Below are positions 8,076 to 17,376 of a stretch of 64,000 nt of DNA, one piece after another. The notes beneath the pieces are model-generated. The model saw nothing but the letters and a program-made list of their open reading frames with translations, was not told where the DNA came from and searched no databases. Position 1 is the stretch's first letter, and every line of letters starts with the position of its first letter. A program made the position numbers and the translations under genes. Origin of the DNA: Natrialbaceae archaeon AArc-T1-2 (GTDB taxonomy: Archaea > Halobacteriota > Halobacteria > Halobacteriales > Natrialbaceae); assembly GCF_030273315.1 (NCBI RefSeq), contig NZ_CP127174.1:2914001-2978000 (forward strand). The letters are read 5' to 3'.

Positions 8076-9824
8076 CTACTCATGAAGTCCCCCGATCGAG
8101 TCGTAGAACGAGGACGAAAGCGTCTCGGCCATGTCCTCTTCGCGGTCGATGCGAACGTCGAGGACGTGGGGGACATCCGCCGCTTTGCCTTCCTCGAGGG
8201 CGTCGGCGAGTTCGTCAGGGGTCGTTATCCGGGTGCCGACCGCGCCGAAAGCCTCAGCGACGCTCACGAAGTCGGTGTCGTGAAACTCCACGCCCGCGAT
8301 ATCCTCGTCTTCGCTTTGCATCTGGCGAACCATCCCGAGGCTCGTGTCGTTCAAGACGACGACCGTCGGGGCCACGCCGTATTCGACGGCGGTCTCGACG
8401 CTCGTCATCGTCATCGCGAAGCCGCCGTCGCCGGCGACGGCGATCACGTCCGTGTCGGTCGAGAGTTCCGCGGAGACGGCAGCCGGGACCGACCACCCCA
8501 TCCCGCCGACGCCGCCGCTGCCGAAGTAGGTGCGGACGGCGGGCGTCTGCAGGTAGTACAGCAGCCAGAAGCGGTTGTTGCCGGAGTCAGCAGTGACGAT
8601 GGTGTCCTCGTCGACGACCCGCTGGATTTCTTTAACCGCGCGCTGGGGTTTGATCGGACTCGAGTCGTCCTCGCACTCGGACGCGGTGAACCACTCGCGG
8701 GCCTCGGCCGCGCGCTCTGTCGCCCAGTCGTTCGATGCGCTGCCGGCCTCGGCGAGTGCCGCCAGACACTCTGTAGCGTCGCCGATTAACCCCACGTCGG
8801 CCGGATAGACCCAGCCAGCGTTTCGCGTGTCGACGTCGGCGTGGATGATCGTCTGCTCGCCGGGCCGGACGAATCCGGGTGCCTGCCAGTTGGTGTCCAT
8901 CGGGTTCAGCCGACAGCCGACCACGAGCAGCGTGTCCGCCTCGCTGACGACCCGGTTCGCTCCTTCGTGGCCGAACGAGCCGATGACGCCGGCGGCCCGC
9001 TCGTCCGTCTCGGGGAACGTCGACTTTCCGAGGTAGGAGGTGGCGACCACGCAGTCGTACGTCTGCGCGACGGCCGCGAGCTCGTCGTAGGCTCCCGCGG
9101 CGTGGACGCCGTCGGAACGGCGTTCCGACGAGCCCCCGCTCGCTGCGCTCGCGTGGACGCCGTTTCCGGCGACGATGACTGGTCGGTCGGCGTCCTCGAG
9201 CGCCTCGACCGCCGCCGCGACGTCGTCGTCGGTCGGCGCGGCGTCCCACGTCCGCGTCTGCTCGGTCGGCTCCCACGTGGGCGGAATCGGCTCCTCGGGG
9301 ACGTCGTCGGTGATTGCGTCCCCGTCGAGGATGACCGCCGTTGGACCAGGCCGACCCGCGACGGCGTGTTTGAATGCCAACTGGACCGATCGGAGGGTCT
9401 CGGTGGGCGTCCGGGGGAACCACCACTCCTCGGCCACGCCGTCTAAGACGTTCGGGAGGCTGATGCCGCCGTAGTCCCCGCGGGCCTGCTGATACGGCGC
9501 GAGCGTCGAGTACTCGCCCCGCTCTGAGGCCTCGGTGAGGACGACCATCGGCGAGGACGCGAGCCGACTTTCCATCTGACCGATCATCCCGAGACTACCG
9601 ATCCAGGGACCCTGACCGGCCAACACCCCGGGGTTCCCGGTGAGTCGGCCGTACATCTCCGCCATTACGCTCGCCTCGCGTTCGTCGCGTGGCCGGACGA
9701 ACTCGATGTCTGACTCGGGGAGGTGATCGAACAGTTCGATCACCCGCCCACCCGGGTAGCCGAAGACGTACTCGACGCCGAGTTCCTCGAGCGTCTCGAC
9801 GAGTTCGGCGGCCGCGGTCGTCAT
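8076..9824 (-). CDS. Thiamine-diphosphate enzyme (acetolactate synthase/benzoylformate decarboxylase family)
   Basis: 582 aa with the three ThDP-enzyme domains. The N-terminal PYR domain has GVEYVFGYPGG and the activating Glu in RDEREASVMAEMYGRLTG. A central domain contains PVIVAGNGVHAS and LVVGCRLNP. The C-terminal PP domain has the GDGGFAMTMTS...VVLND ThDP/Mg motif. It catalyses decarboxylation or carboligation of a 2-oxoacid; lack of any small-subunit gene nearby argues against biosynthetic acetolactate synthase. Its ATG overlaps the TGA of the upstream EthD gene by four bases. Confidence 0.88.
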   Translation of the reverse strand: MTTAAAELVETLEELGVEYVFGYPGGRVIELFDHLPESDIEFVRPRDEREASVMAEMYGRLTGNPGVLAGQGPWIGSLGMIGQMESRLASSPMVVLTEASERGEYSTLAPYQQARGDYGGISLPNVLDGVAEEWWFPRTPTETLRSVQLAFKHAVAGRPGPTAVILDGDAITDDVPEEPIPPTWEPTEQTRTWDAAPTDDDVAAAVEALEDADRPVIVAGNGVHASAASGGSSERRSDGVHAAGAYDELAAVAQTYDCVVATSYLGKSTFPETDERAAGVIGSFGHEGANRVVSEADTLLVVGCRLNPMDTNWQAPGFVRPGEQTIIHADVDTRNAGWVYPADVGLIGDATECLAALAEAGSASNDWATERAAEAREWFTASECEDDSSPIKPQRAVKEIQRVVDEDTIVTADSGNNRFWLLYYLQTPAVRTYFGSGGVGGMGWSVPAAVSAELSTDTDVIAVAGDGGFAMTMTSVETAVEYGVAPTVVVLNDTSLGMVRQMQSEDEDIAGVEFHDTDFVSVAEAFGAVGTRITTPDELADALEEGKAADVPHVLDVRIDREEDMAETLSSSFYDSIGGLHE

Positions 9825-10144
9825 TCGCCGTCGTCGACGTGAACCGTCTCCTCGACGATCATTCGTGGTCCCGCACCGACGTCGACGAACTCAGCGGCGT
9901 CTTCCTGGACGGCCCGGCCGACCTCCGACCGGAACGCCTCGCCCAGTGCCTGCTCGCTCTCGAAGGTGAGCTCGAGGACGCCGTCGTACTCGACCGACTC
10001 GGGATCGGTCGGGACCGAGGTGCTGTAGCGAACCAGTCCCGGAAGCTCGCGCGCGATCTCGGCGTGTTCGCCCTGCCAGCGCGCGAGAAACTCCTCGTGG
10101 CTGTAGCCGTCTCTCCGGACGAGCAACTCGACCAGTTTGATCAT
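9821..10144 (-). CDS. EthD-domain protein (dimeric alpha/beta-barrel)
   Basis: 107 aa from the ATG at 10144, giving MIKLVELLVRRDGYSHEEFLARWQGEHAEIARELPG, the EthD signature with the W-x3-H segment. EthD proteins are small ferredoxin-like-fold dimers found in catabolic clusters for ethers and aromatics; some are lyases or decyclases. It is the first gene of the leftward unit, overlaps the ThDP enzyme start by four bases and is divergent from the IclR regulator, which likely controls it. Confidence 0.85.
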   Translation of the reverse strand: MIKLVELLVRRDGYSHEEFLARWQGEHAEIARELPGLVRYSTSVPTDPESVEYDGVLELTFESEQALGEAFRSEVGRAVQEDAAEFVDVGAGPRMIVEETVHVDDGE

Positions 10145-10299
10145 GCAGTTCACACCGTCGGGAGCGGGTGACTTTGCTCTATCGGTGTCTCTCGATTCGC
10201 CGTCCCGACGGCCTCGCGTCGCCGAAAGCGTGCCCGATCGCGACGCGGCTGTTCGGCTCTTCAAAACACCTAAGTTCGCCTTCTCCCTCGGGTTCGAGC

Positions 10300-11061
10300 A
10301 TGAACGAGGGGACACGGACGATAAATGCGGTCGAAACCGCGTTCGACATCGTCGAACATCTGAAGGAGGTCGACGGTGCCGGCGTCACCGAGTTGGCGAC
10401 GGAACTCGACCTCGCGAAGAGCACCGTTCACAACCACCTCGCGACGTTATACTCGAAGGGATACGTCGTCCGCGACGGCGACACCTACCGCGTGGCGCTT
10501 CGGTTTCTCGATCTCGGGAACTACGCTCGCGAGGAGGATCCACTCTACCAGGTCGGCCAGGAGAAAGTCGACGAGCTGGCCGCAGAAACCGGCGAGAAAG
10601 TCTGGATCCTGGCCGAAGAACACGGCAGGGCCGTTCACCTCTACGACGCGTCGGGCAAACGGTCGGTCCGAACCTACGCCCGCACCGGCCAACTCAACTA
10701 CCTCCACCAACTCGCTGCGGGGAAAGCAATTCTCGCATACCTCCCGGACGAACGGGTTATGGAGATCATCGATCGATACGGCCTCCCCGCCCGCACCGAC
10801 GACACCATCACCGACCCCGACGAACTCCGGGCAGACCTCGAGCGGATTCGTGAGCGAGGCTTCGCACAGAACCGTGAGGAGTCCATCCCTGGACTCCACG
10901 CCGTCGGAGTGCCGATTACGGATGAAGACGGTGTGGCGATCGGATCGCTAAGTCTCTCCGCGCCGGCGAAACGGCTTCGGGGAGAGCGATTCGACGAGAA
11001 GATCCCGAACCTGCTGCTCGGCGTCGCAAACGAGATCGAGATCAACATGGCGTACATCTAA
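10300..11061 (+). CDS. IclR-family transcriptional regulator
   Basis: 253 aa. An N-terminal winged helix (residues about 8-65, with GVTELATELDLAKSTVHNHLATLYSKGYV) is followed by the IclR effector domain (HQLAAGKAILAYLP, and IPGLHAVGVPITDEDGVAIGSLSLSAPAKRL). It probably controls the divergent EthD-ThDP-epimerase unit. A TATA-like stretch (AACACCTAAG, about 10264-10273) lies some 30 bases before the ATG, so the transcript may be leaderless. It is the closest relative in this window of the second IclR at 51111. Confidence 0.93.
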   Translation: MNEGTRTINAVETAFDIVEHLKEVDGAGVTELATELDLAKSTVHNHLATLYSKGYVVRDGDTYRVALRFLDLGNYAREEDPLYQVGQEKVDELAAETGEKVWILAEEHGRAVHLYDASGKRSVRTYARTGQLNYLHQLAAGKAILAYLPDERVMEIIDRYGLPARTDDTITDPDELRADLERIRERGFAQNREESIPGLHAVGVPITDEDGVAIGSLSLSAPAKRLRGERFDEKIPNLLLGVANEIEINMAYI

Positions 11062-11772
11062 CCAGGCGTTCGCATGTTGCGAACGGTTTCGAGCCGTACC
11101 GTTTCGCCGCCGTCGGCTCGACGAACCGAATTGGCCGCCGACGCCGGACGATACACTGGTTCCACGGCGACCGCGACGTCACTTTCGTTCCCGCCTGCCG
11201 AACGGCTATGGGTAGCCATTACGAGTGTATGTATGTAATACGTTCATTGCTATCGGATACCATAACTAGCGGAACGCATTAGTTACGTTGTCCGTTACGG
11301 ACCGGGTTTCGACGGTGGCCGAGACTGGAACCCGTTGCCAACTGCCGTGTCCGTCGCATTACACTCGTATATCTGTAACTCAATGTCAGGTCCAGAATTA
11401 TATTTTAAGATATGTGTTATAGGAATGCATGATGGTATTAATATATTTATTCAGTTACAGTGGTGGCATACTACGTTTCAAGCTCGAGCCGATCACGGAC
11501 GAAGACGGTTCGACCGGGACGTTTACCGGCCTCGAGTTTTCGGAATGGGGTTCTCGCACACTATCGGCTGTCGGATACGGCGCTGGCTGACTGAAGAGGG
11601 GCTCTTCCTCCAGAATACGGCCTTACTGCCACTTCCTCGGCGTTAGGCCAGTTGACCGCCGGTTTCTATAAAATCCCATACCTATTCATCTATCTGTCTG
11701 ATCTGATACTGTTCAATTTACACACGGATGTGAGCAGACGCGTCATTCGAGGATACGTCCGAAACGGCAGGC
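11062..11772. other. Intergenic region, 711 bp, no supported gene
   Basis: No reading frame here has haloarchaeal coding character. A GTTCGC-N5-GCGAAC hairpin right after the IclR stop (about 11068-11083) could be a processing or termination structure. From 11220 on the sequence is distinctly AT-rich with TATA-like words, which may be decayed mobile DNA; no terminal repeats are seen. Confidence 0.5.
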
Positions 11773-13404
11773 TCAGTTTTCGGTCTCGCGCTCGCGCAGA
11801 TCCAGCCGTCGGATCTTCCCGGTCGAGGTCGTCGGCAGCTCCGCGACGAACTCGATGTGGCGTGGATACTCGTACTCGGCGAGGTTCTCCCGGACCAGTT
11901 CTCTGATCTCCTCTCGGAGCGTCTCTGGGTCGAACTCGTCGACGGCGGGCTGGACGTACGCCTTGATCGCCTCGCCTCTCGTCTCGTCGGGTACGCCGAC
12001 GACGCCGGCCTGTTCGACCGCGTCGTGCTCGAGAATCGCCGATTCGACTTCCATCGGACCGACGCGATAGCCGCTCGTGAGGATGACGTCGTCGGCCCGC
12101 GAGTGAAACCAGAGGTAGCCGTCCTCGTCGCGGGAGACGAGGTCACTCGTCAGGAACCAGCCGTCATCGGTTTGTTTTGCGGCCGTCTTCTCGGGCAGTC
12201 CCCAGTACTCGTCGAAGAAGATCCGCCGATCGTCGGGTTTCAGGGCGAGTTCGCCGACCTCGCCCGTCGGCACCTCCTCGCGCGTCTCCGGATCGAGAAC
12301 GGTTGCCTCGTAGCCCGGCAGCGGTTTGCCCATGCTTTCAGGGCGGGTCTCGAACCAGTTCGAGGAGTTGGCGACGACGAGATTCAGCTCCGTCTGTCCG
12401 TAGACCTCGTTGATCTCGAGGTCCGCGAACGACTCGTCGGCCCACTCGAGGACCTCCGGGGTCAGCGGCTCACCGACGGAGGCGATCGTCTCGAGTGTGA
12501 GGTCGTACCGATCCTCGGGATCGTCGACGTTCATCAGCATTCGGATCGCTGTCGGCGGCATGAGCGCCTTCGAGATACCGTGGCGCTCGAGCAGGTCGAA
12601 CGCCTCCTCGGGATCGAAACTGTCGCGTGGCCAGCCGACGATCGTGCAGCCGTTGTGCCAGGCCGCAAACAGCGTGCCCCCCAGCGCAGCTCCCCAGGCC
12701 CAGTCCGCGGGCGTCCAAAGCGTCGCGTCGTGCAGTCCCTGGTCGAAGTAGTTGTACGCAGCGGCCGCACGACCGAGCCACAGCGCGTGGCTGTGTAAGA
12801 CGCCTTTCGGCGGCCCGGTCGACCCGCTCGTGTACATGATCGCCGTCGGCGTCTCCGGCGTCGCGTCGTAGACGTCGATCCCCGGCTCGTAGTCGGCCAC
12901 GAGGTCGTCGAACGCGTCGGCGTCGCCTGCGACGTCGTCCGCCGATCCCAGCTCGACGACGTGCTCGAGGTCGGGACAGTCTCCGCGGATCGCCTCGACC
13001 GTCTCGCGAACGTCGGGGTCGACGACGACCGCCGTCGCACCGCTGTCCTCGAGGCGGTACTGGAGCGCATCCGGGCCGAAGAGGACGGTCAACGGCACCG
13101 AGATTGCCCCGAGCTTCCAGTTCGCGAGGTGGGTCAACGGGTTTTCGGGTTTCTGCGGGACGACGACCCCGACACGGTCGCCCTCCGCGACGCCGAGGTC
13201 GGCGAGTGCGGCCGCCAGGCGGTCGGATCGCTCGTCGAGGTCACGAAACGTGTACGTCTCGAGACCTGCCGGAGACTCGTATCGCAACGCGACCCGATCG
13301 GTGTCGTCGTGTTTCCGCAGGAAGTCGACGGCGGGGTTGAACTCCGCTGGAAGGTCCCACTCGAACTCCTCGCGTGCCTGCTCGTACCGATCGTACGTCG
13401 GCAT
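11773..13404 (-). CDS. AMP-forming acyl-CoA synthetase (ACSM/medium-chain type)
   Basis: 543 aa from the ATG at 13404 (a second ATG five codons upstream, 13419, is possible). It activates a carboxylic acid to acyl-AMP and then acyl-CoA. The ANL motifs are in order: A3 loop IMYTSGSTGPPKGVLHSH, the A5 motif NEVYGQTELN, GWFLTSDL, the hinge SGYRVGPMEVESAI and the C-terminal catalytic Lys in STGKIRRLDLRE. The shape fits ACSM-type or benzoate-like ligases; the substrate is unknown. The nearby paa genes make an aryl- or medium-chain acid plausible. Confidence 0.88.
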   Translation of the reverse strand: MPTYDRYEQAREEFEWDLPAEFNPAVDFLRKHDDTDRVALRYESPAGLETYTFRDLDERSDRLAAALADLGVAEGDRVGVVVPQKPENPLTHLANWKLGAISVPLTVLFGPDALQYRLEDSGATAVVVDPDVRETVEAIRGDCPDLEHVVELGSADDVAGDADAFDDLVADYEPGIDVYDATPETPTAIMYTSGSTGPPKGVLHSHALWLGRAAAAYNYFDQGLHDATLWTPADWAWGAALGGTLFAAWHNGCTIVGWPRDSFDPEEAFDLLERHGISKALMPPTAIRMLMNVDDPEDRYDLTLETIASVGEPLTPEVLEWADESFADLEINEVYGQTELNLVVANSSNWFETRPESMGKPLPGYEATVLDPETREEVPTGEVGELALKPDDRRIFFDEYWGLPEKTAAKQTDDGWFLTSDLVSRDEDGYLWFHSRADDVILTSGYRVGPMEVESAILEHDAVEQAGVVGVPDETRGEAIKAYVQPAVDEFDPETLREEIRELVRENLAEYEYPRHIEFVAELPTTSTGKIRRLDLRERETEN

Positions 13405-14138
13405 GACTCGCCACGTCATTGGCTAGTTCGTTTCACTGCTGTGACTTAGAGCTTTTTGACATCCTCCAGCGCCGAAAGACGCGGGAATCCACGAAGTGGA
13501 TAGCAACTCACACACCGGTAGCGTTCGTCGGGTTTCGGAGTGCCGTCTCTGACAAATCAACATTCTAATATTTCGACAGTATGATAATATATATGATGTA
13601 TTTGTGGTGTCTGGGTTCGGCGTTTTCCGTATCGAAACCGGGGCCCGCGTCGGTTCAGCACAGCACGTACCGAATGTCGAATCAGTGAGGCGTGTGTGTC
13701 GCCTGCGTCGTGTTTCGGAGCGTTCGGAGAAGTCGATCTCCGCCGGATCAGTCGCTCGAGCTGAAGCAGACGCTGCAGGCTGGTATTCGTCGACCGCCGA
13801 GCCGTGACAGCGAACAGTTAGCATACCAGTTCGTGAACGGAGCCACGGTCGCCCGCTGTGACGCACTCTCGCCGGCTCGTCGCTAGACCTCTCTTTAAGA
13901 AATGAAATCTCTTGGAGAGACATATTATCGTATTGATTATGTCGCTCTCTCGTCTCGCCGCGTGGTCACGGACTCCCGGTACATTCCTTGAGGTGGTCGG
14001 GTTCTGTCGTCGATAGCCAGTTCCGGGAGCTGGCTCCGGGAGTGTATCGACACGGCCTCTCGGACGCAGCCTTGCTGTGCGACGTTTCGTGTACAAGCAG
14101 ACGAACTATCCCGGCAGGTGCCAGACTGTCTACACGAC
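13405..14138. other. Intergenic region with a solo IS200/IS605-type end
   Basis: No supported gene. Bases 13453-13503 (CTTTTTGACATCCTCC..., with GCGCC-GAAAGA-CGC and ATCCAC-GAA-GTGGAT foldbacks) resemble the right end of haloarchaeal IS1341/IS605 elements and match the end of the tnpB element at 15594 over TTTGAC[AG]TCCTCC. The remaining sequence to 14138 shows no transposase remains. Confidence 0.5.
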
Positions 14139-14573
14139 ATGGACCGACCTGAATTCACCGACAGCGGCGACAGCTTTACGGAAACGATCCAGTCCAGAAC
14201 GGGACTCGACTCGCGTGAGGCGGCACAGGACGCCATCGTGGCCACACTCTGGACACTCGGGGAGTGTATCCCGGAGCCGCGAGCGAGGGCCATCGCCGAG
14301 GACCTCTCAGACGAGTTCAAGACAGCGCTCGTCGACGCAGGCGGTACGGAGGAGGTGTTTCCGATCGACGAGTTCCTTGATCGGGTGAACGACCGCGAAC
14401 GCCGCTCGGATCACATCGACGAACCGGCCGCGTCGACGCACGTCGGATCGGTAATGGACGCGCTCTCGAATCGGATCGACCGGTCCGTCTGGCTCTCCGT
14501 GCTCGCTGGACTTCCACCGGAGTACCAACAGCGGTGGGGGGAGCGGTCGCCAGTCGGCGACCTCTCGGGATGA
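14139..14573 (+). CDS. DUF2267-family protein
   Basis: 144 aa from the ATG at 14139 (an earlier in-frame ATG at 14118 is less likely). The sequence DSREAAQDAIVATLWTLGECIPEPRARAIAEDLSDEFKTALVD is the DUF2267 helical repeat, and a partial second copy follows (DRSVWLSVLAGLPPEYQQRWG). The function of the family is not known; in haloarchaea these proteins are often stress associated. There is no operon partner; a 109-bp inverted-repeat element follows 58 bases downstream. Confidence 0.7.
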   Translation: MDRPEFTDSGDSFTETIQSRTGLDSREAAQDAIVATLWTLGECIPEPRARAIAEDLSDEFKTALVDAGGTEEVFPIDEFLDRVNDRERRSDHIDEPAASTHVGSVMDALSNRIDRSVWLSVLAGLPPEYQQRWGERSPVGDLSG

Positions 14574-14631
14574 GGTCGCCGACGATCCCGAGAAGGTCGT
14601 GACTGATCGTGCTCATCCGAGGATGTCAGTC

Positions 14632-14740
14632 ATACTGTCGATCATGGACCGGTGAACTGGTGTGTGCCAGAACCGGCGTTGCAGCGCATGTCAGCCCGCC
14701 CGCTCTCGCGGGTGGGTTACGTATGTATGACCGACAGTAT
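14632..14740. mobile_element. 109-bp inverted-repeat element, copy A (MITE-like)
   Basis: Exactly 109 bp bounded by ATACTGTCGATCAT on the left and ATGACCGACAGTAT on the right, a 14-bp inverted repeat with one mismatch. The second copy at 22661-22769 has the same length, the same ends, and GTGAAC at the same offset (21-26), while the middle differs. There is no open frame inside. The paired copies point to a miniature element mobilised by a transposase not present in this window. No clear target duplication is visible. Confidence 0.65.
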
Positions 14741-14827
14741 CATCAGACCCAGACCTTCACATCACATATACATACCACATGATTCCGAAAAGAAGTCAAA
14801 TACAGGCTCGTTGACGACTCATATGGG

Positions 14828-15103
14828 ATGAACGACCTCACCGGGTTCCAACGTGATCTGCTGTACGTGATTGCAGGTGCTGACCAGCCGTCCGGTCAGG
14901 ACGTCAAGGACGAAGTCGAAGCGTACTACAGCGCCGAAATCAATCACGGTCGCCTGTACCCGAACCTCGATACGCTCGTCAACAGGGAGTTGGTCGAGAA
15001 AGGACAGCTCGATCGCCGAACGAATTACTATGCCATCACCGATGCCGGTGAGAAAGAACTCGAGAAGCGGCGGGAGTGGGAGAACCAGTATGTAGAGGCC
15101 TAA
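14828..15103 (+). CDS. PadR-family transcriptional regulator
   Basis: 91 aa winged-helix protein: LTGFQRDLLYVIAGADQPSGQDVKDEVEAYYSAEINHGRLYPNLDTLVNRELVEKGQLDRRTNYYAITDAG-type order, with the PadR wing (NYYAIT) and recognition helix (NHGRLYPNLDTL). It is the short haloarchaeal form without the C-terminal dimerisation domain. The target is unknown; its own neighbours are small genes of unknown function. The start at 14828 follows an AT-rich TATA-bearing stretch. Confidence 0.9.
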   Translation: MNDLTGFQRDLLYVIAGADQPSGQDVKDEVEAYYSAEINHGRLYPNLDTLVNRELVEKGQLDRRTNYYAITDAGEKELEKRREWENQYVEA

Positions 15104-15197
15104 CGTGCGACGCGTATTCGGTTGCAGCGTACGTTCACCGAACCCGACGTTTTCATCGAAGAGAAGGCTTATACCGAGAGAATAGCCTCATCGGAGT

Positions 15198-15512
15198 ATG
15201 TCGAGCGAGACCGACGACAACCTATCAAACCTCGTTACCATCGTTGGGAGAGGCGTGCCTTCGAACTACGAAATCACCGTCGACGGCGACATCGAGCTAG
15301 CGGATGCGGACCCACTCGAGGAAGCGACCGTCGTCACAGACCACTCCGCCGAGGGTGCAGTCGATACCGGCGTGATGCGGTTCCAGTTCTCCGGCCAGCT
15401 GGCAAACGTCCACGTTGTCGACTGGAACGGTGTCTCCGCGCTGGAATCGTCGAGCACACCGGAAGTCCACATCGACTACGGTGCATCCGCTCGAAACGAG
15501 AGCGACTACTGA
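15198..15512 (+). CDS. Small conserved-looking haloarchaeal protein, unknown function
   Basis: 104 aa, acidic, starting MSSETDDNLSNLVTIVGRGVPSNYEITVDGDIEL and ending SARNESDY. It looks like a single beta-rich domain (alternating hydrophobic stretches TVVTDHS, MRFQFSGQLANVHVVDWNGVSAL). I do not recognise a named family. A TATA-like AGGCTTATA lies about 30 bases upstream, consistent with a real promoter. The tnpB element lies just downstream, pointing toward it. Confidence 0.6.
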   Translation: MSSETDDNLSNLVTIVGRGVPSNYEITVDGDIELADADPLEEATVVTDHSAEGAVDTGVMRFQFSGQLANVHVVDWNGVSALESSSTPEVHIDYGASARNESDY

Positions 15513-15653
15513 CGACGAAGGTTTCTTGCTCTCCGCATCCGGATACGTAGGACCCGAGGGTACAGGAGAAAGGAGTGTCGCAGGGAACCCCCATTTGACG
15601 TCCTCCACACGGCTGAGCCGTGGGATTCCTCCGTGGGCAATCCGGCCAGCAGA

Positions 15654-17116
15654 TTACCCCGGCTGTGAACTTGCGGGTTCGCCGACGCTGGTTTGGTCGG
15701 TCGGACTCGACTGTTCCCCAAACCGAGCGGGTGTCCAGTCGTGTCCGTTCCACTCCCAGTACGCCCCATCGGAGGGTGCGTCCCTGTCGCGTCCAGCGGA
15801 CAGGGCGGCGGGCCGCGCCATCGGCCCCTCCAACATCTTGGAGCAAATTCCACGCCCCGACGATGTCACTGTGGGCGTCCAACCCACAATCGTGACATCG
15901 GAACGAATCACCATCTCTCGACGCCTTTTCGCTTCCACACGCTGGACACTCACTGCTCGAATGAGCCTCGCTCACGTGCTCGACGCTGAGTCCAATATCG
16001 CCGAGTGTGAGCTCGAGTCGGTCGACGAGCTGTCGGTATGACCAGAACGCATGGGTTTTCTCGTTCACCGCTGCCGACCAGTGCGTGTCCAGCACGTCGG
16101 TGAGATCGCCGACGTAGACGGTGTCGACGTTGCGTTCGAGCAGCCAGTCTGCTGCGTGTTTCACCGCGGCATCCCGACTATGGTCGCGTTTCTCCCCACG
16201 TTTGTCGTACACGCGCTGCATCCGCTTGCTCGTATACTGGCCGTCGGGGAGTGTCGATTGCAACTGGGCAATCAGATCGGACAGGATCTGGAAGCGTTCA
16301 AACTCGGGTCGAGCGTGATAGACTGCGGTGTCTCCAGTGGTGGTGACGATCGCGAGCGTGTTGTTCGCGCCGATGTCGATCGCACCAGAGTGCGTCGTGT
16401 TCTCCGTTTTGAGTGTGTGAGTGAGGGCATCCCGTCGCTGTTCGCGTAGTTGGTCTGGCCGTATGCGAACCGGATGCGTGACACGAAGTCTATCTGCTGG
16501 GTCGTCGTAGACGAGTTCCAACCGCGCATCGTCACCATCCCACTGCGGGTTGCCGCGGACTTCGAGTGTGATGCGTTCCTGGTACTCGAAGTCGTACTTC
16601 GCTTCGAGTGCGTCACCGACGCCGAACTCCAAGGTACTCCGATTTTCGTCCCAGTCGAGGGTGTAGAGGTCGTTGCGGACGAGGCCGTGAAGTTCGTAGC
16701 CGTCGTCGCGGTTCCCCCAGTATCCGGACGGGGACGGTTTTTCGGTGACCGTCGGGTCCGAGTCGTCGTGGTATTTCTCGAGGAGGCGGAAGTGGCTTCG
16801 CCATGCGTCACTGTTCTTCCGGGCGACTTGCTGGCACGCAGCCTTCCCGAGTATCGGGGCGTACTCGTCGTACAGATCAGTGTACTCGGCGTCCCAGACG
16901 TCGCCGTCGTCATCGAAGTACTGCTGTCTGCGTCTCCAGACGCTTCGCGTCTGGATGGCCCACCAGAACTTCGTTCTGGGGACGTCGGTAGGTGATCTGG
17001 TTCCACAACGGAACGTGGGCGGCCAACCACTCGAACAAACACTGCCGATACCGGTCACTGGTGGGTTCGGCAGTGTACTCGTTCGTGCGTTGTGGTCGGT
17101 CGCTCACATCTAACAT
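15654..17116 (-). pseudogene. tnpB: TnpB (RuvC-like RNA-guided nuclease) pseudogene with two frame breaks
   Basis: The N-terminus starts at 17116 (MLDVSDRPQRTNEY...WNQITYRR). A 52-bp insertion at 16935-16986 shifts the frame; deleting it restores ITYRRRQQYFDDD exactly. The middle keeps the RuvC start GAIDIGANNTLAIV and the zinc ribbon CPACGSEK...CHDCGLDAHSDIVGAWNLL. Near 15838 a second frameshift (one extra base or two missing) moves the true C-terminus, EGPMARPAALSAGRDRD...EPASSQPG, into another frame that ends at TAA 15654-15656. The gene should not make a functional protein. Confidence 0.88.
16935..16986. mobile_element. 52-bp two-hairpin insertion inside tnpB
   Basis: Flanked by CGTC at 16931-16934 and 16983-16986 (the second inside the unit as drawn). 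It consists of two perfect foldbacks, CCAGACGCTTCGCGTCTGG and CCAGAACTTCGTTCTGG, separated by ATGGCC/CA. Removing one CGTC plus the insert restores the TnpB reading frame and amino-acid sequence, so this is a recent insertion with a 4-bp duplication. Confidence 0.7.
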
Positions 17117-17376
17117 GTCGGTTTCTAGTACTGTAAACGTTGGGATTGCGGTCGGGCAACGGTGTCGTGGTTGTCTTCAGCAGTGACGGATTCATCCGCA
17201 CGACTACAGTCGTGGGCATTCTCCTGTTGTTCCTGTAAGTTCAGAAACTCCCCTTCGGCTGGATTATCCAGCCGCTTGCGTCGGTGAGCAAGCGCTAATT
17301 TCCGCTCGTAGAAGCCGTAACTGTAGAACTACTCTTTCTCCATTCGCCCCGAGATACGTTGTCACCGAGCGTCTCC

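Larger units (their letters stand above)
15594..17225 (-). mobile_element. IS1341-type (IS200/IS605 family) element, degenerate
   Basis: It contains a tnpB pseudogene but no tnpA. The right end (TTTGACGTCCTCC plus the CACGGCT-GAGCCGTG foldback, 15594-15640) lies past the tnpB 3' end, where the guide-RNA-like transcript of TnpB systems would end. The left end is probably near 17197-17225, where CACGACTACAGTCGTG is a perfect palindrome. IS200/IS605 elements have such subterminal hairpins and make no target duplication. Boundaries are approximate. Confidence 0.7.

Noticed and set aside
11335-11646. Plus-strand frame in the gap after the IclR gene
   Set aside because: Composition is unlike haloarchaeal proteins and it runs through AT-rich DNA with no motif.
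13423-13923. Minus-strand frame of 166 codons next to the acyl-CoA synthetase
   Set aside because: It reads through the IS200/IS605-type end and is rich in Ser, Arg and Thr; it is not a tnpB remnant.
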